A DNA stretch of 64,000 nt from NCBI GenBank assembly GCA_028583685.1, contig JAMXIF010000051.1, positions 47,036,787-47,100,786 on the forward strand. The letters run 5' to 3'. The position numbers were made by a program, and so were the translations under genes. The notes beneath the pieces were generated by a model. The model was not told the origin of the DNA. It saw only the letters and a list, made by a program, of their open reading frames with translations, and searched no databases. How positions within the stretch are numbered: position 1 is the stretch's first letter; every line of letters begins with the position of its first letter. Source of the stretch: Petaurus breviceps papuanus. Its lineage: Eukaryota > Chordata > Mammalia > Diprotodontia > Petauridae. Below are positions 54,613-64,000 of this stretch, in pieces.

Positions 54613-55466
54613 TGATTGAAAGAGATTGTTTATCAGCTCATTTAAATGTTTTCTCTATTGGGGGTTTTGAAAGCTATGACTGGGGGGGGGCGACTATAAA
54701 TTCAAGAAGTATTTGGAGACTGTTTGTTATTTGTGTTATCCCTGATGGGACTATGAAGAGGCTCAGGTTTGGGACACGAAAAGCCAGAGGAGATCAAAGG
54801 AGAAGATGAGAAATCAGATGAAAAATGAAGAGGAGAAATGAAGACATGAAGACATGACCCAGCAGAAGAGAGAAGCCAACAGCAGGGATAAAAGCAGCAG
54901 AGAGACTACCCCCTTTCTGCTTGGAGGAAGCAGAGAAGAGAAAACCTGGAAGACAGAAGAAAATCAGAGTGGCTCAGGCTGAGCCAGCTGACTGAAATCA
55001 GCTAGGGAAGGGGGTATGTAGAGAGGGGCTCTGTAGAGTAGAATGGAAAGGGCCCTTTGAAGAGCTGACTGGGCTTCTCTGCATTGTTCTTTATCACCAC
55101 CTACAGTCTGAGAGAAGACAAGCTTCTCATGGGCTTCATTGTATTGCTCTCCACTGCCCTTTGGAATTCCTTAGAGTTCACAGAGCTGAGCACAGACACC
55201 CCAGTCCCTGGGCACGCACCATACTCATGGCCTTTGTTCCTAGTTTTCTGTGGGTGCTCACTCTTCTAGGAAGTGCATTAATGGAAGAGTTTAACCCAGT
55301 TTAGAGGAAGACTGCTATGTGATATCTTGATGATTCTCAATTTTGCATTCTCTTGAGTGGATGTTATAATAAATCTCATTTAGTAAATGTTTCATGTTGG
55401 AGATTAAATGTTGTCATTGAGACTGATTTTGGGGGAAAACACCAGTGGGGGCTCAAAAGCTGTAAC
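54613..55466 (+). mobile_element. Candidate ERV LTR with adjoining primer-binding-like site (fossil)
   Basis: Features in LTR order are a TATA-like GGGATAAAAGCAG (about 54883), AATAAA near 55368, a CA-type end around GGGGGAAAACACCA (about 55443), and immediately after it TGGGGGCTC, the first nine bases of the primer-binding site used with tRNA-Pro by many gammaretrovirus-like elements. The start is uncertain and I found no TSD. It may be an LTR plus leader scrap, or an unrelated repeat. Confidence 0.35.
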
Positions 55467-55574
55467 AGTGAGTAGGAGACTTAGGTTTCCACAAGATAGG
55501 GTTACTCCTAGGACCTTGCCTAAGATGTTGGCTCCACCCCGAATCTTTCTGAGCTGAATCCTGGAGCTCCATGG
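55467..55574. other. Unassigned
   Basis: May be leader sequence of the preceding candidate. Not recognised. Confidence 0.3.
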
Positions 55575-55675
55575 GAAGAAATGGTCAGAAGTGTGCTTTA
55601 GGAATATCAGTTTGGCAGCTGTGTGAAGGATAGATTACATAAGGAAAAGATTTTATACTATCATTTCACCCCAGT
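55575..55675 (+). repeat. Distal fragment of the unnamed ~1-kb repeat
   Basis: TGTGCTTTAGGAATATCAGT TTGGCAGCTGTGTGAAGGAT AGATTA is a block from the distal part of this family. Confidence 0.6.
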
Positions 55676-55677
55676 AG

Positions 55678-55775
55678 AATGTCATTTTTTTTCTTTTTAT
55701 CTCTAGAACCTAGCAAGTACCAGGCTCATACTAGGAGCTTAAGAAATGCCATTCAGAATTTTTTAGTTGAATTGA
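55678..55775 (+). mobile_element. L2/MIR3 3' end fragment
   Basis: CTAGAACCTAGCAAGTACCA GGCTCATACTAGGAGCTTAA GAAATG. Confidence 0.6.
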
Positions 55776-56129
55776 CCTCTGGAGAATGCCTAGAAGTTTC
55801 TCCCATAATGGTCAGATCATGGTAACTTAGCAGGTACACAGAAAGGCGATTATGTGAAAACATCAACAGAAGCCTGAGGTCTAGGGCACCGTAATACCTG
55901 CCCAAAGGCAAACACATTGTTCAGTGTTATGGGGAATCGCATTGTTTGGGGACAGTAAGGTGCAGTTCCAACAAAACCTTATGGTCATCAAAGATTTGTA
56001 AGGAATCAGAGCCACGTCTAGTCCAAGGAATCCAATAATACAAATGAAAACATAAAGGAGGCGGTGTATTCAGATAATCACAGTCATGATTACATTGGCC
56101 CTAGAGAACAGAGGATGGATGATGCATAC
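55776..56129. other. Unassigned
   Basis: No recognisable repeat or gene. Confidence 0.35.
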
Positions 56130-56139
56130 TTATTTAAGA

Positions 56140-56300
56140 AAAAAAGTGGATTTGGAGGCAGAAGACCCAGGTTTTAACTCTAGCTTTGTCTGTTACTCTT
56201 TGTGTGACCTCTCTACAGTTTCCTCAACTGTCATTGGAGGGTGGATTAAACAAGGTGATCTTTAAAACCCCTTGCAGCCTTAAAGCTTTGATTCTCTCTA
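56140..56300 (+). mobile_element. MIR-type CORE-SINE
   Basis: AGTGGATTTGGAGGCAGAAG ACCCAGGTTTTAACTC head, CAGTTTCCTCAACTGTCAT CORE and ACAAGGTGATCTTTAAAACC tail. Confidence 0.8.
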
Positions 56301-56400
56301 TAAGCATGGGACCATAAGCATGCAAGATGTGGGACTTGAACTCAGGTCTGCCTGTCTCTGGCGCCAACTCTCCACACTACCATGCTACCTCTGAATGGGA
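56301..56400 (-). mobile_element. MIR-type SINE head fragment, antisense
   Basis: GGGACTTGAACTCAGGTCTG CCTGTCTCTGG and CTACCATGCTACCTCTGA. Confidence 0.65.
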
Positions 56401-56504
56401 GATGACTGGAATATTTTAAAAGACATCAAACAGCTTTTTTTTTTAATGTTGAAAAAAAAAATTTAAACTCAATGACTCCCAAAATGCAATAGTTCAATAG
56501 ATCA

Positions 56505-56965
56505 AGTAAGTATTTATTATGTGCCCAGCACCCTGCCAAGTACTGGGGATAGGAGCATAAAGCAAAACTGAAATTCTCGAGGAAGTCCCATTCTACAGTG
56601 GGCAGGGAACTACAACGTATACATGTATATAGGCTGCCAGGTTGGACCTACAGTCAGGAAGATGTGTTCAAATCCAGCAAGTGACTTAACCCTCGTATAC
56701 CTCAGTTTCCCCACCTATAACATGGGGCTACTAATAGCACCTGCCTCCCCAAGTTGTTGTGAGGATCACACAAGATGATATTTGTAAAGTGCTTTGCCAG
56801 CCTTAAAGCCACATGTAAATCCTGGCTATTATTATTGGCTATTATAATATACAAAATAAATAGAAGGGACTTTAGGGGAAGGCATTAGCAGTCAAGGGTT
56901 CAGGAGAGGTCTGATGAACTGATATTGAAGGGAGATATTACAGAGTTTGGAAGGGATCCCAGCAG
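56505..56965 (+). repeat. Unnamed ~1-kb repeat split by a SINE
   Basis: The left part (56505-56632) reads TATTTATTATGTGCCCAGCA CCCTGCCAAGTACTGGGGAT. The right part (56855-56965) reads GGGGAAGGCATTAGCAGTCA AGG. Confidence 0.65.
56633..56850 (+). mobile_element. MIR-type SINE nested in the unnamed repeat
   Basis: GTTGGACCTACAGTCAGGAA GATG head, CTCAGTTTCCCCACCTATAA CORE and TGTAAAGTGCTTTGCCAGCC tail. Confidence 0.82.
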
Positions 56966-57130
56966 CCATCTAGTACATGCCAGACGAGACAGAAAATCTC
57001 TGCGATATACCCACCAAGCAGTGGTCCCATGTCTGCTTAAGGACCTTCATTGACAGGGCTTCCACCAACCCCAGAACCAGCCCATGACACTTTGAAACAA
57101 GTCGAATTTTTTAGGAACTTTCCCCCCAAA
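56966..57130 (-). mobile_element. L3/CR1-type 3' fragment, antisense
   Basis: ACCCACCAAGCAGTGGTCCC, GTCTGCTTAAGGACCTTCAT TGACAGGG and CCAGCCCATGACACTTTGAA A match the antisense L3/CR1 tail (complement of the region near 9605). Confidence 0.6.
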
Positions 57131-57689
57131 AGTTCCAAAACAGTGAAGATAGAGATTTCATGCATCCTTTCTCCTCTCCCACACACTTCTCCCCAGATTT
57201 AGGCCAGCTGGGACTCCAACGCCCACATCAGAAAACAGACCAATCTCAGCTGAATCCTTTATTTTTTCTGGGGATACAGAGAAGCTACATTCATCCTTCC
57301 AGGCCACTGGAGCCCCATTTACCAAATGACCCTGCCTCCATCTACATTCGAGACCTGCCTTCCATTTCCTCCAGACTCCCTTTCCCTCCCGTCCATCTCT
57401 CTTGCACAATGTCCTGCCCTTAACCTTCAGCTGGCCCCCTTTCTTCAGAGAACTTCATGGCCTTTTCTCTCTCTTTGACAGGCTCCAGGTTCATTACAGA
57501 GTCTCTAAGCCAGAAGACTGCTTTCTTTCCCTCCCCTTCCCCCTGGCACCTTGGAGAAACCTAAGAGCTCAGAACTCAGGAGTTCATCTCTGCTTATTAG
57601 AGGTTAAAAAGATTTGTGGGCATCAGAGGAGATGAACACTGGAATGGGGAATGATACCTGATTGATTCCATTAGACCTTTTCCCTAGAC
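57131..57689. other. Unassigned
   Basis: Pyrimidine-leaning sequence without a recognisable repeat or gene. Confidence 0.35.
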
Positions 57690-57850
57690 CCCCTAGGGAT
57701 TCTTAATTCTTTTTATCTCATCGACTCCTTTGGGGCCTCTCCTCACAATGTTTTTAAATGCATGAAGTAAAATACATAGGACTAAAGAAACCAATTATAT
57801 TGAAATATAATGACCGAAATATTTTTAAAACAAATTTGTGATACAGTAAT
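57690..57850. repeat. Unnamed old repeat (GTTAAGAA-type)
   Basis: CCTAGGGATTCTTAATTCTT, AAATGCATGAAGTAAAATAC ATAGG and ACCAATTATATTGAAATATA are phrases of a common marsupial repeat also glimpsed at 22660 and 41100. Confidence 0.5.
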
Positions 57851-58109
57851 ATATTTAGCAGTGGGCATAACAACTGCCCCAATTTTTAAGATAATAAGTA
57901 TATAAATAATATTCTGAGATAGCTGCAAAACTGTAGTGTTCTAAGAAAATAGCAGCCACTGTTTCTACAGTTGTGGTTTATTGCCTACATTCATAATTGA
58001 GGGAACTGCTAAACTTTAGTTAGAAGTTTGTGAAAATAAAAATGTCCCTTTTTTCTTATCCAAGTACACTAACCCCCATGAAATTTGTCTCTGGATTCCA
58101 GGTTAGGGA
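57851..58109. other. Unassigned AT-rich
   Basis: No recognisable feature. Confidence 0.35.
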
Positions 58110-58960
58110 CTTCTGGGTTTTTTTTTTCTTTTTCCAATATTTTAAATTATTTTTACTTATTTGATTAAATAACTCCCAATAACAAGTAAAAGAAATTAAC
58201 AATCTTTTTTTTAAATTTTGAGTTCCAGATTCTCTCTCCCTCCTATCCCTCACCCCTCCTTGAAAAAGCAAGCAATTTGATTTTGATTATATGTGTGAAA
58301 TCATGCAAAACATTTCCATGTAAGCCAAGTTGCAAAAGAAAACACAAACAAAATAAAGCAATAAAAATGAAGAAAGTTTTTTAAAAGTCTGCTTCAATCT
58401 GCATTCAGAATTATCAGTTCTCTCTATGAAAGAAGAAAGCATCTTTCATCATGGGTCCTCTGGAATTGATTGTCTTGATCAAAGTAGCTGAATCTTTCAC
58501 AGCCGATCACACTTATATGTGTATAATATTGTCCTGGTTCTGCTCACCTCACTTTCCATAAGTTTTTAAGTCTTCCCAGGTTTTTCTGAAACCATCCTAC
58601 TCATCATTTCTTATATCATAGCCGTGTTTCATCACCATCACACACCACATGTTCAGCCATTCCCCAGTTGATGGGCAACCCCTCCATTTCCAATTCTTTG
58701 CCACCACAAAAAGAGCTGCTATAAATATTTTTGTACAAATAGGTCCCCTTTCCTTTTCTTTGATCTCTTTGGGATATTGACCCAGTAGTAGTATTGCTGG
58801 GTCAAAGGGTTTGCACAGTTTTATAGCCCTTTTGGTCATAGGAACTCCTGCTTTAAACACTTGGAATCTTGATGCCTCTCTTCAGAATGCTTCCCAGCCT
58901 CAGAATGTATTTTCCTTCCCAGCAACCAGTGGCCTGACAGTCCCCTGTTCATTGTTTGTC
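58110..58960 (-). mobile_element. L1 3' end, antisense
   Basis: Starts with a T-rich stretch (the A-tail side) and TTGAGTTCCAGATTCTCTCT CCCTCC. It continues through GCATCTTTCATCATGGGTCC, CCAGGTTTTTCTGAAACCAT, CATTCCCCAGTTGATGGGCA, TTTGCCACCACAAAAAGAGC and GGGTCAAAGGGTTTGCACAG. This is the 3' UTR and ORF2 end of the most common marsupial L1, truncated at its 5' side. Confidence 0.85.
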
Positions 58961-59169
58961 CAATTTTAGGCCACTGCCGCCAGCTGCTGCTGCTTTTTCC
59001 CCTGCTGCTCTCAGAATAATGGTCCTTGGTCCATTGCTTCAGCCAGCCCCTGTTTCTCAGTACCCCTTCTTGCTGTTGCTAGCCTTGCTGGCGAAAGGCA
59101 GGCCACATGCATATTCAGGAACAGGAAAGAACAAAATCCTTCTATCAACAAGAAAGACCAAGAGAGTGA
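58961..59169. other. Unassigned
   Basis: May still be L1-related at the left edge. Otherwise not recognised. Confidence 0.3.
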
Positions 59170-59171
59170 AG

Positions 59172-59239
59172 ATTCTCTCTCTCTCTTCTCTCTCTGTCTC
59201 TGTCTCTCTCTGTCTCTCTCACTCTCCCACACTCACACA

Positions 59240-59292
<53 letters not shown>
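59172..59292 (+). repeat. Compound (CT)n-(CA)n microsatellite
   Basis: CT/TCTG units (59172-59224) followed by about 30 CA units (59228-59292), seen directly. Confidence 0.96.
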
Positions 59293-59294
<2 letters not shown>

Positions 59295-59734
59295 CTCTCA
59301 TTTTTATCACCATGGGCAATTTCCCACTACACAGTCACTCTCATATTTAAAGAGAGGCTGCTACAAAGGAGTCTGTTATTGAACGTTGTGTTCTGAGGTC
59401 AGGTGAGGAACTGAAATATTGTTAAATCCTTTTCCTGTCAGAGATAGATTTTCTTAGGAATTAATAACAGAAACTTTCTCTAATAAGCCACTGTTATTGA
59501 AATGAGACCCAGAACTTGGCAGTTTATTTTTGTAATCATTTTTCCTCTAAAGCAACCATGATACAGTGGATAGAAAACTCATCTCAAAGTCTAATAGACC
59601 TGCTTGTGACTCAGCCTAGCTATGTGGGATGAGGGCTTAGGACTAGGTAGACCTGCAATTTTGTCTTGATAGGGAACTCCCAGATGAGGAAATTGCCTCT
59701 ATTAATACAGTTTGGTACCTTCTCTGTTATTTAA
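59293..59734. other. SINE scrap (59545-59640) and unassigned sequence
   Basis: ACCATGATACAGTGGATAGA AAACTCATC resembles a SINE head. Confidence 0.45.
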
Positions 59735-59970
59735 GAATAGCTAACATTCATACAGTGCTTTCTATGTGCTAGGCATTATGCTAAACGCTTTACAATTATC
59801 GCTCCATTTGATCCTCATGACAATCCTGGGAAGAATGTGTTTCTATTATCTGCATTTTACAGATGAGGAAACTGAGGCAAGTAGGTTAAGTGACTTGCCC
59901 AGCCAGTACGTGTCAGAGGTGGGACATGAGCCCAGGTGTTCCTGGTTTCTAGACCACCTCTCATTTAACC
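59735..59970 (-). mobile_element. MIR-type CORE-SINE, antisense
   Basis: AATAGCTAACATTCATACAG TGCTTTCTATGTGCTAGGCA, ATTTGATCCTCATGACAATC and TTTTACAGATGAGGAAACTG AGGCAAG. Well preserved. Confidence 0.9.
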
Positions 59971-60134
59971 TCCCAGTGCCTGAGGCAATTCTCCCAGACT
60001 ATAGGTAGAAGAGAAGGTACCAAGTGCATCAGTAGATGGAATTTCCTTCCTCATGCCAATGAAACAAGAAATCTAATTTCTGTCCTTATTTTCCAACAAT
60101 AATTATTATTGATAATAGTAATTATTATTGAAAG

Positions 60135-60235
60135 GCAAGTTGGAGTAGGAGATGGAGAGGAGGCCTCACAAATGGGAAGAAGATCCGAGTTTAAGTCCTA
60201 CCCTGCTTACACATATTGACTTAATAATCTAGGAT
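60135..60235 (+). mobile_element. MIR-type SINE head fragment
   Basis: GGCAAGTTGGAGTAGGAGAT and AGATCCGAGTTTAAGTCCTA CC. Confidence 0.55.
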
Positions 60236-60400
60236 AGATCATATGCCTTATCTGCCTCCGGTCATCTAATCCAACCCCCTCATTTTAAAGAGGACAAGAA
60301 GGTTACTTAATGTCTCGTAAGGAGATGCTTGCAGACGTGGGATTAGAACTCATGTCCTCTGACTTCAAATCTAGCACTCTGCCCACTGAGTTCATACTCT
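60236..60400 (-). mobile_element. MIR-type SINE, antisense
   Basis: GGTCATCTAATCCAACCCCC TCATTTTAAAGAGGACAAG, ATTAGAACTCATGTCCTCTG ACTTC. Confidence 0.72.
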
Positions 60401-60785
60401 TGGAAAACTGTCAGGGAGGGCTTGCCCTCATCGGGAGCATCTTCAAGCAAAAAGCTTGAATGCTCTCTTGTTGGGTGTCATAGAGCAGATTCTGGCCCAG
60501 GTGTGGGTTGGATCAGGTGGCTTTACTGGTCCCTTCCTACCTACCCTTGTGCCGGGAATCAACTCCAAGAATGACCCGGTACCTTCTATAACTCACTGCT
60601 ACATCATTACAGACAAAAAGAATAACAAAGACATTAGTATAGTCCTTCAATGTTTTCACTAAGTGCTTTCCCCTAGGTTACCTCATTCATACTTGTGAAC
60701 GTGGGGCTCATGTTCAGCTTCTAACACATTCTAGCTGTGTGAACATGGCAACCCCTCAGGGAGTACTCGCTGACAATTCTCTAAG
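60401..60785. other. Unassigned
   Basis: No recognisable feature. Confidence 0.35.
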
Positions 60786-60789
60786 ACTA

Positions 60790-60955
60790 TAAATTCAGTG
60801 GGCAGAGTGCTAGATTTGAAGTTGAAGGACATGAGTTCTAATCCCACATCTGCAAACCTCTCCCTGTGAGAGATTAAGACTCCTTTTAGCCTCTTTAAAA
60901 TGAGGGGCTGGATTAGAGGTCTCTCCTTCCAGCTCTATTCACAATCCCTTCTGTA
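60790..60955 (+). mobile_element. MIR-type CORE-SINE
   Basis: TTCAGTGGGCAGAGTGCTAG ATTTG, GAGTTCTAATCCCACATCTG, AATGAGGGGCTGGATTAGAG and TCCTTCCAGCTCTATTCAC. Confidence 0.78.
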
Positions 60956-61014
60956 GTTGAGGGTCGTCTCCTCTCATGGGGACTATTGCCTTGGCCTCTA
61001 ATCAGGCTCCCTGC

Positions 61015-61270
61015 CTCAAATTTGATTTTTGGAGGACCAGCAGTATGATTTCACTGGTGTGGGACATCCTAATAGGTAAACTTCCTCTCCGCAAGCCAAT
61101 GGACACCTGCTCTGCAGGAAACATACAGTCTTAGAAAGTTGTCTGATTTCTCTGAGATACTGAGTGACTGGTCCAGGGTCACGGATACAGTATGCCTCAG
61201 AGGCAGGACTTGAACCTAGGTCTTCCTGATGCTGAGTTCTCCAATAGGGCTCCACCCACTATTCCACACG
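61015..61270 (-). mobile_element. Tail-variant SINE (Ther/MIR class), antisense
   Basis: TGGTCCAGGGTCACGGATAC, GCAGGACTTGAACCTAGGTC TTCCTGATGC and CTCCACCCACTATTCCACAC GCC. The left part carries the antisense Ther-type tail. Confidence 0.7.
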
Positions 61271-61915
61271 CCTCATTTATTATCATCATGTAAACTCACA
61301 TTTTAAGATTTATAAAGCACTTTGCTGTCAATGACCCTGCCAGCCTAGTAATGCAACTATTATGCTGCTTGGTCTAGAAACAAGAAGATTTCAGTGACTT
61401 TCCCAAAGTCTTGAAGCTGGTTTCTTCTGGACTCAAAGCCAGGTTTGCTGGTCTCAAGACTGGAGTTCTTTCAGTATCTGACAGTGTTATAATCTTCCTT
61501 TTCTTAATATCTTGGTCCTATTTTTATTCTAGGCCTCTATTACTTCTCTCTATGATTTTATTACTCATTCTGGCTTCATTTTTTCTATCCTCAAATGATT
61601 TAAAAATGTGTTTCTACCTTTACAGTCTCTTGTTCCTGTTCTGTTTCCTTAATGTCCTTTCTCCTTCTCTAAGAACATCTCCATTTCTCTTCCCTTTTAA
61701 ATAAATAGTTGTACCTTATCCTCCATTTTTCTTCTTTGCCCTCTTTCCTAGATTAATTTGCTTCTCTTTTCTTCAGACTCCTTCAAACTTTTTCTTTGGT
61801 TGAGAATCTAAGACAATTCCATCTGCATCTTTCCCTTGCACCTTTCTCCTCTCTCCCTCAAATAAAAGTACATCCACAAAATATAGTGGGATGTCTGAAA
61901 ATAGCTTTGAATACG
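61271..61915. other. Mostly unassigned, pyrimidine-rich
   Basis: 61275-61420 has faint antisense MIR text (TTTATAAAGCACTTTGCTGT). The remainder is T/C-rich and unrecognised. Confidence 0.35.
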
Positions 61916-61916
61916 T

Positions 61917-62152
61917 TTTGTTGTTCTGTCATGTCTGACTCTTTGTGACCCCATAGACCACACTGTCCATTGGGTTTTCTTGGCAAAGATATTGGAGTAG
62001 TTTGCCATCTCTTTCTTAAGCACATTAAGGCAAACAGAGGGTGAGTGACTTGATCAGGGTCATACAAGTTGTAAGTGTCTGAGGACAGATTTGAACTCAG
62101 GTCTTCCTGAATCCAAGCCCAACACTCTATCCATTGAACCACCTACCTGTCT
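61917..62152 (-). mobile_element. MAR1-type CORE-SINE, antisense
   Basis: TTTGTTGTTCTGTCATGTCT GACTC, TTCTTGGCAAAGATATTGGA, GATCAGGGTCATACAAGTTG and CATTGAACCACCTACCTGTC. Full length. Confidence 0.93.
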
Positions 62153-62496
62153 CCTTTTTTTTTTCATTTGAATAGGTAGTCACATGAAAAACTAGGACTT
62201 GGAGTGATCCTATCAGGGCCCAAAGTCTTCCTTTAACCTCATTGACATCAGTGAAGAAGAATGCTTATCCATGGGCTCATACCCACCACTGGCCCATCAC
62301 AGCTGCACACCTGACCTCCGACGTGGTCTATGGGTCCTATGGGCCCCTCAAGTGGACATCAGTATGTTCTTTCTACCAGCTTATGAAGTGGGAAGAAGTT
62401 GACCATATTTTACCCTTGTCACTTCAGCAACATCAGGAGATCCATCCCACTTTGCCCCATACTGTATTTACTACCTAGACAATAGAGATAAAAATA
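62153..62496. other. Unassigned
   Basis: No recognisable feature. Confidence 0.35.
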
Positions 62497-62735
62497 ATGT
62501 TATTGTTCTTCAATTGTGTCTGATTTTTCCTGACCCCATTTGAGGTTTTCTTGGCAGAGATACTGAAGTGATTTGCCATTTCTTTCTCCAGCTTATTTGA
62601 CAGATGAGGAAACTGAGGCAAACAGGGTTAAGTGACTAGCCCATGGTCACCTACCTAGTAAGTTTTTGAGGTCAGATTTGAACTCAGGAAGATGAGTTTT
62701 CCTGACTCCAGGCCCATGTACCACCTCTGACAATT
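62497..62735 (-). mobile_element. MAR1-type CORE-SINE, antisense
   Basis: TGTTATTGTTCTTCAATTGT GTCTGA, TTGCCATTTCTTTCTCCAGC, GATGAGGAAACTGAGGCAAA CAGGG and TTTTCCTGACTCCAGGCCC. Confidence 0.93.
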
Positions 62736-62819
62736 ATAGTGCTTGTGACCCCAGCCATGTCACTTCATTACAGCCCCCCACAAGTGCAGTGAGCTGTCTC
62801 AAGCACAGGAAAGGTGCTT
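62736..62819. other. L2/MIR3-like scrap
   Basis: CACAGGAAAGGTGCTTAATA GATACTTAG (into 62836) looks like an L2/MIR3 end. Confidence 0.45.
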
Positions 62820-62844
62820 AATAGATACTTAGAGAATTGAACTA

Positions 62845-63005
62845 TAGAGAATTCGAGAATTTTCAAAGTGCTTTGGCATGTTTTATCTCCTTTGAATCTC
62901 ATGACTGGGGTAGGCATAATTAATCCCATATTACAGATGAGGACATTGAGGCTCAAGGAGGTGGTTACTTGTTTAATACCACACAGCTAATAAAAGGGCT
63001 TCAAG
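62845..63005 (-). mobile_element. MIR-type SINE, antisense
   Basis: TTCAAAGTGCTTTGGCATGT TTTATCTCC, ATATTACAGATGAGGACATT GAGGC and CACACAGCTAATAAAAG. Confidence 0.85.
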
Positions 63006-63029
63006 AAGAGGCTGAAATTATATAGACCT

Positions 63030-63195
63030 CTAGCATCAAGCTAGAGCTAAAAGGGCCCTCACATGGCACCTAGTCTGCCTCTATCTCCTTATTTTAGAGA
63101 GGAGTTAACTGAGCTCCTTGTTTAATTGCGGCTCAGGCTAGAGAGAGGCCAAGATCCCTTCCAACTCAGAAATTCCGTGATTCTGAGAGTCAACC
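63030..63195 (-). mobile_element. MIR-type SINE, antisense, with tail piece
   Basis: AGCATCAAGCTAGAGCTAAA AGGGCCC, TATTTTAGAGAGGAGTTAAC TGAGC. A sense-type tail TTCCAACTCAGAAATTCCGT GATTCTGA (63158-63186) adjoins. Confidence 0.65.
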
Positions 63196-63560
63196 CACCC
63201 ACTCAGGTAACCTCTGATACTGAGGTGATGGGTCTGTGTCTTGGACTTTTGAAAATTAATTTGGTTTGTAGAAATTCAGAAGAGGTTCACAACAAGCCGT
63301 CAGTGAAGAGCCCTGGGTTAGCCAATGTCTGGAACATTCACCTGGAGTCATAGGAAAACCCGATAGGCCTCAAATTAGACTATTTCATCTGAAATAAAAG
63401 CAACAGAGGGAGCAGCTCAGCTCTCTCACTGAATGTCAGGCCACATTGAAATGAAATGTGACATTTAGAAGAATGCACTCAGCATGCAGTGGCAGTCTGG
63501 GGCCCAGGGCACAGCATATTCCTGGGCATGGACGGAGTTTCATACACACTAGCATTCAGG
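63196..63560. other. Unassigned
   Basis: No recognisable feature. Confidence 0.35.
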
Positions 63561-63564
63561 TGTG

Positions 63565-64000
63565 AATCAGTCAACAAGCATTTATTAGACTTACTGGGTG
63601 CCAAGTAGTGTATAAAAGGAATGGGAATACAAGACCAAAAAAGAAAAATGCTAAATTCCTTTCTTCCTGGGAATTCACATTCTTATGGAAGAGACAAAAA
63701 GTACCTATATATAAATCCATAGAGAATAAAGCTAAAGAGAATAAATGCAAAGCATTTGGGAAGGGGACACTGTAGTAGGGAGACAAGGAAAGGCTTCAGG
63801 TAGTAGCTTTCTCCTGAGAAATTTTCAGTCAGGGGAGAGTAGAGGACAGCATGCATTCCAGTCATGGGAATGGGCAGTCTTCTTGGATCCCAGAGTGTGG
63901 GAGAGGAAGGAATATACAACAAGACTGAAAAATAGGTTGCCAAAGGCTTCAAAAGATAAACAAAGATTACATTTTAACTTAGAGCCAATAGGGAGCCACT
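63565..64000 (+). repeat. Unnamed ~1-kb repeat, running off the window
   Basis: GTCAACAAGCATTTATTAGA CTTACTGGGTGCCAAG, GGACACTGTAGTAGGGAGAC AAGGAAAGGCTTCAGG, CAGCATGCATTCCAGTCATG GG and GAGCCAATAGGGAGCCACT follow the same order as the copy at 32930. Confidence 0.68.

Noticed and set aside
59172-59292. CRISPR-like periodicity
   Set aside because: It is a dinucleotide microsatellite with no spacers. Nothing else in the window has direct repeats with unique spacers.

Overview
The window reads as a non-coding stretch of a marsupial nuclear genome. The evidence is the interspersed-repeat content: many tRNA-headed CORE-SINEs of the marsupial MAR1/MIR type, a younger tRNA-derived SINE present as a head-to-tail pair, L1 3' ends and ORF1-only half-L1 (HAL1-like) elements of marsupial type, an RTE (Bov-B clade) reverse-transcriptase fragment, and ancient L2 and L3/CR1 tails. 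Family names are recalled from memory, not from a database search. No intact protein-coding gene, rRNA or tRNA gene, or CRISPR array is supported. Every sizeable open frame falls in a repeat, a pseudogene or low-complexity DNA.

Layout. 1-1721 is a processed beta-actin (ACTB) pseudogene with 5' UTR, coding remnant, 3' UTR and poly-A. 1722-3350 is an antisense L1 ORF2 remnant. 3513-3847 is a tandem SINE pair in one target-site duplication (TSD). 4-9 kb holds old SINEs, an L2 tail, a candidate LTR, L3/CR1 pieces and an RTE fragment, then a 100-N gap at 9775-9874. 10-16 kb is SINE-rich. 16190-18957 is a full-length L1-type element with ORF1 but no ORF2, in a perfect 16-bp TSD. 19-25 kb mixes SINEs with repeat-poor DNA and ends in an AT-rich inverted repeat (24750-25027). 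25.7-27.2 kb holds a full-length antisense 7SL RNA retropseudogene and a nearly identical 193-bp copy of its middle, 1171 bp away. 28-36 kb is SINEs, an L1 3' end, microsatellites and a long copy of an ancient unnamed repeat. 37.1-37.4 kb is a second, older 7SL pseudogene, followed by L2 and L1 3' ends. 40256-40866 is a non-autonomous hAT DNA transposon. 42396-43005 is a solo LTR inside a SINE. 44-49 kb is SINEs and L2, with a 10-N gap flanked by an exact 47-bp duplication. 49.1-49.9 kb is repeat-free and resembles a conserved developmental enhancer. 53.3-54.6 kb is a second L1/HAL1-type element with a SINE nested in it, followed by a candidate LTR. 56-64 kb is nested SINEs, an antisense L1 3' end and more of the unnamed repeat.

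There is no gene set working together. The interest lies in mobile-element structure (nesting, dimers, TSDs, half-L1s), two 7SL retropseudogenes with a recent local duplication, an AT-rich palindrome, probable assembly artefacts and several candidate conserved non-coding elements. I found no new multi-gene biological system and do not claim one.
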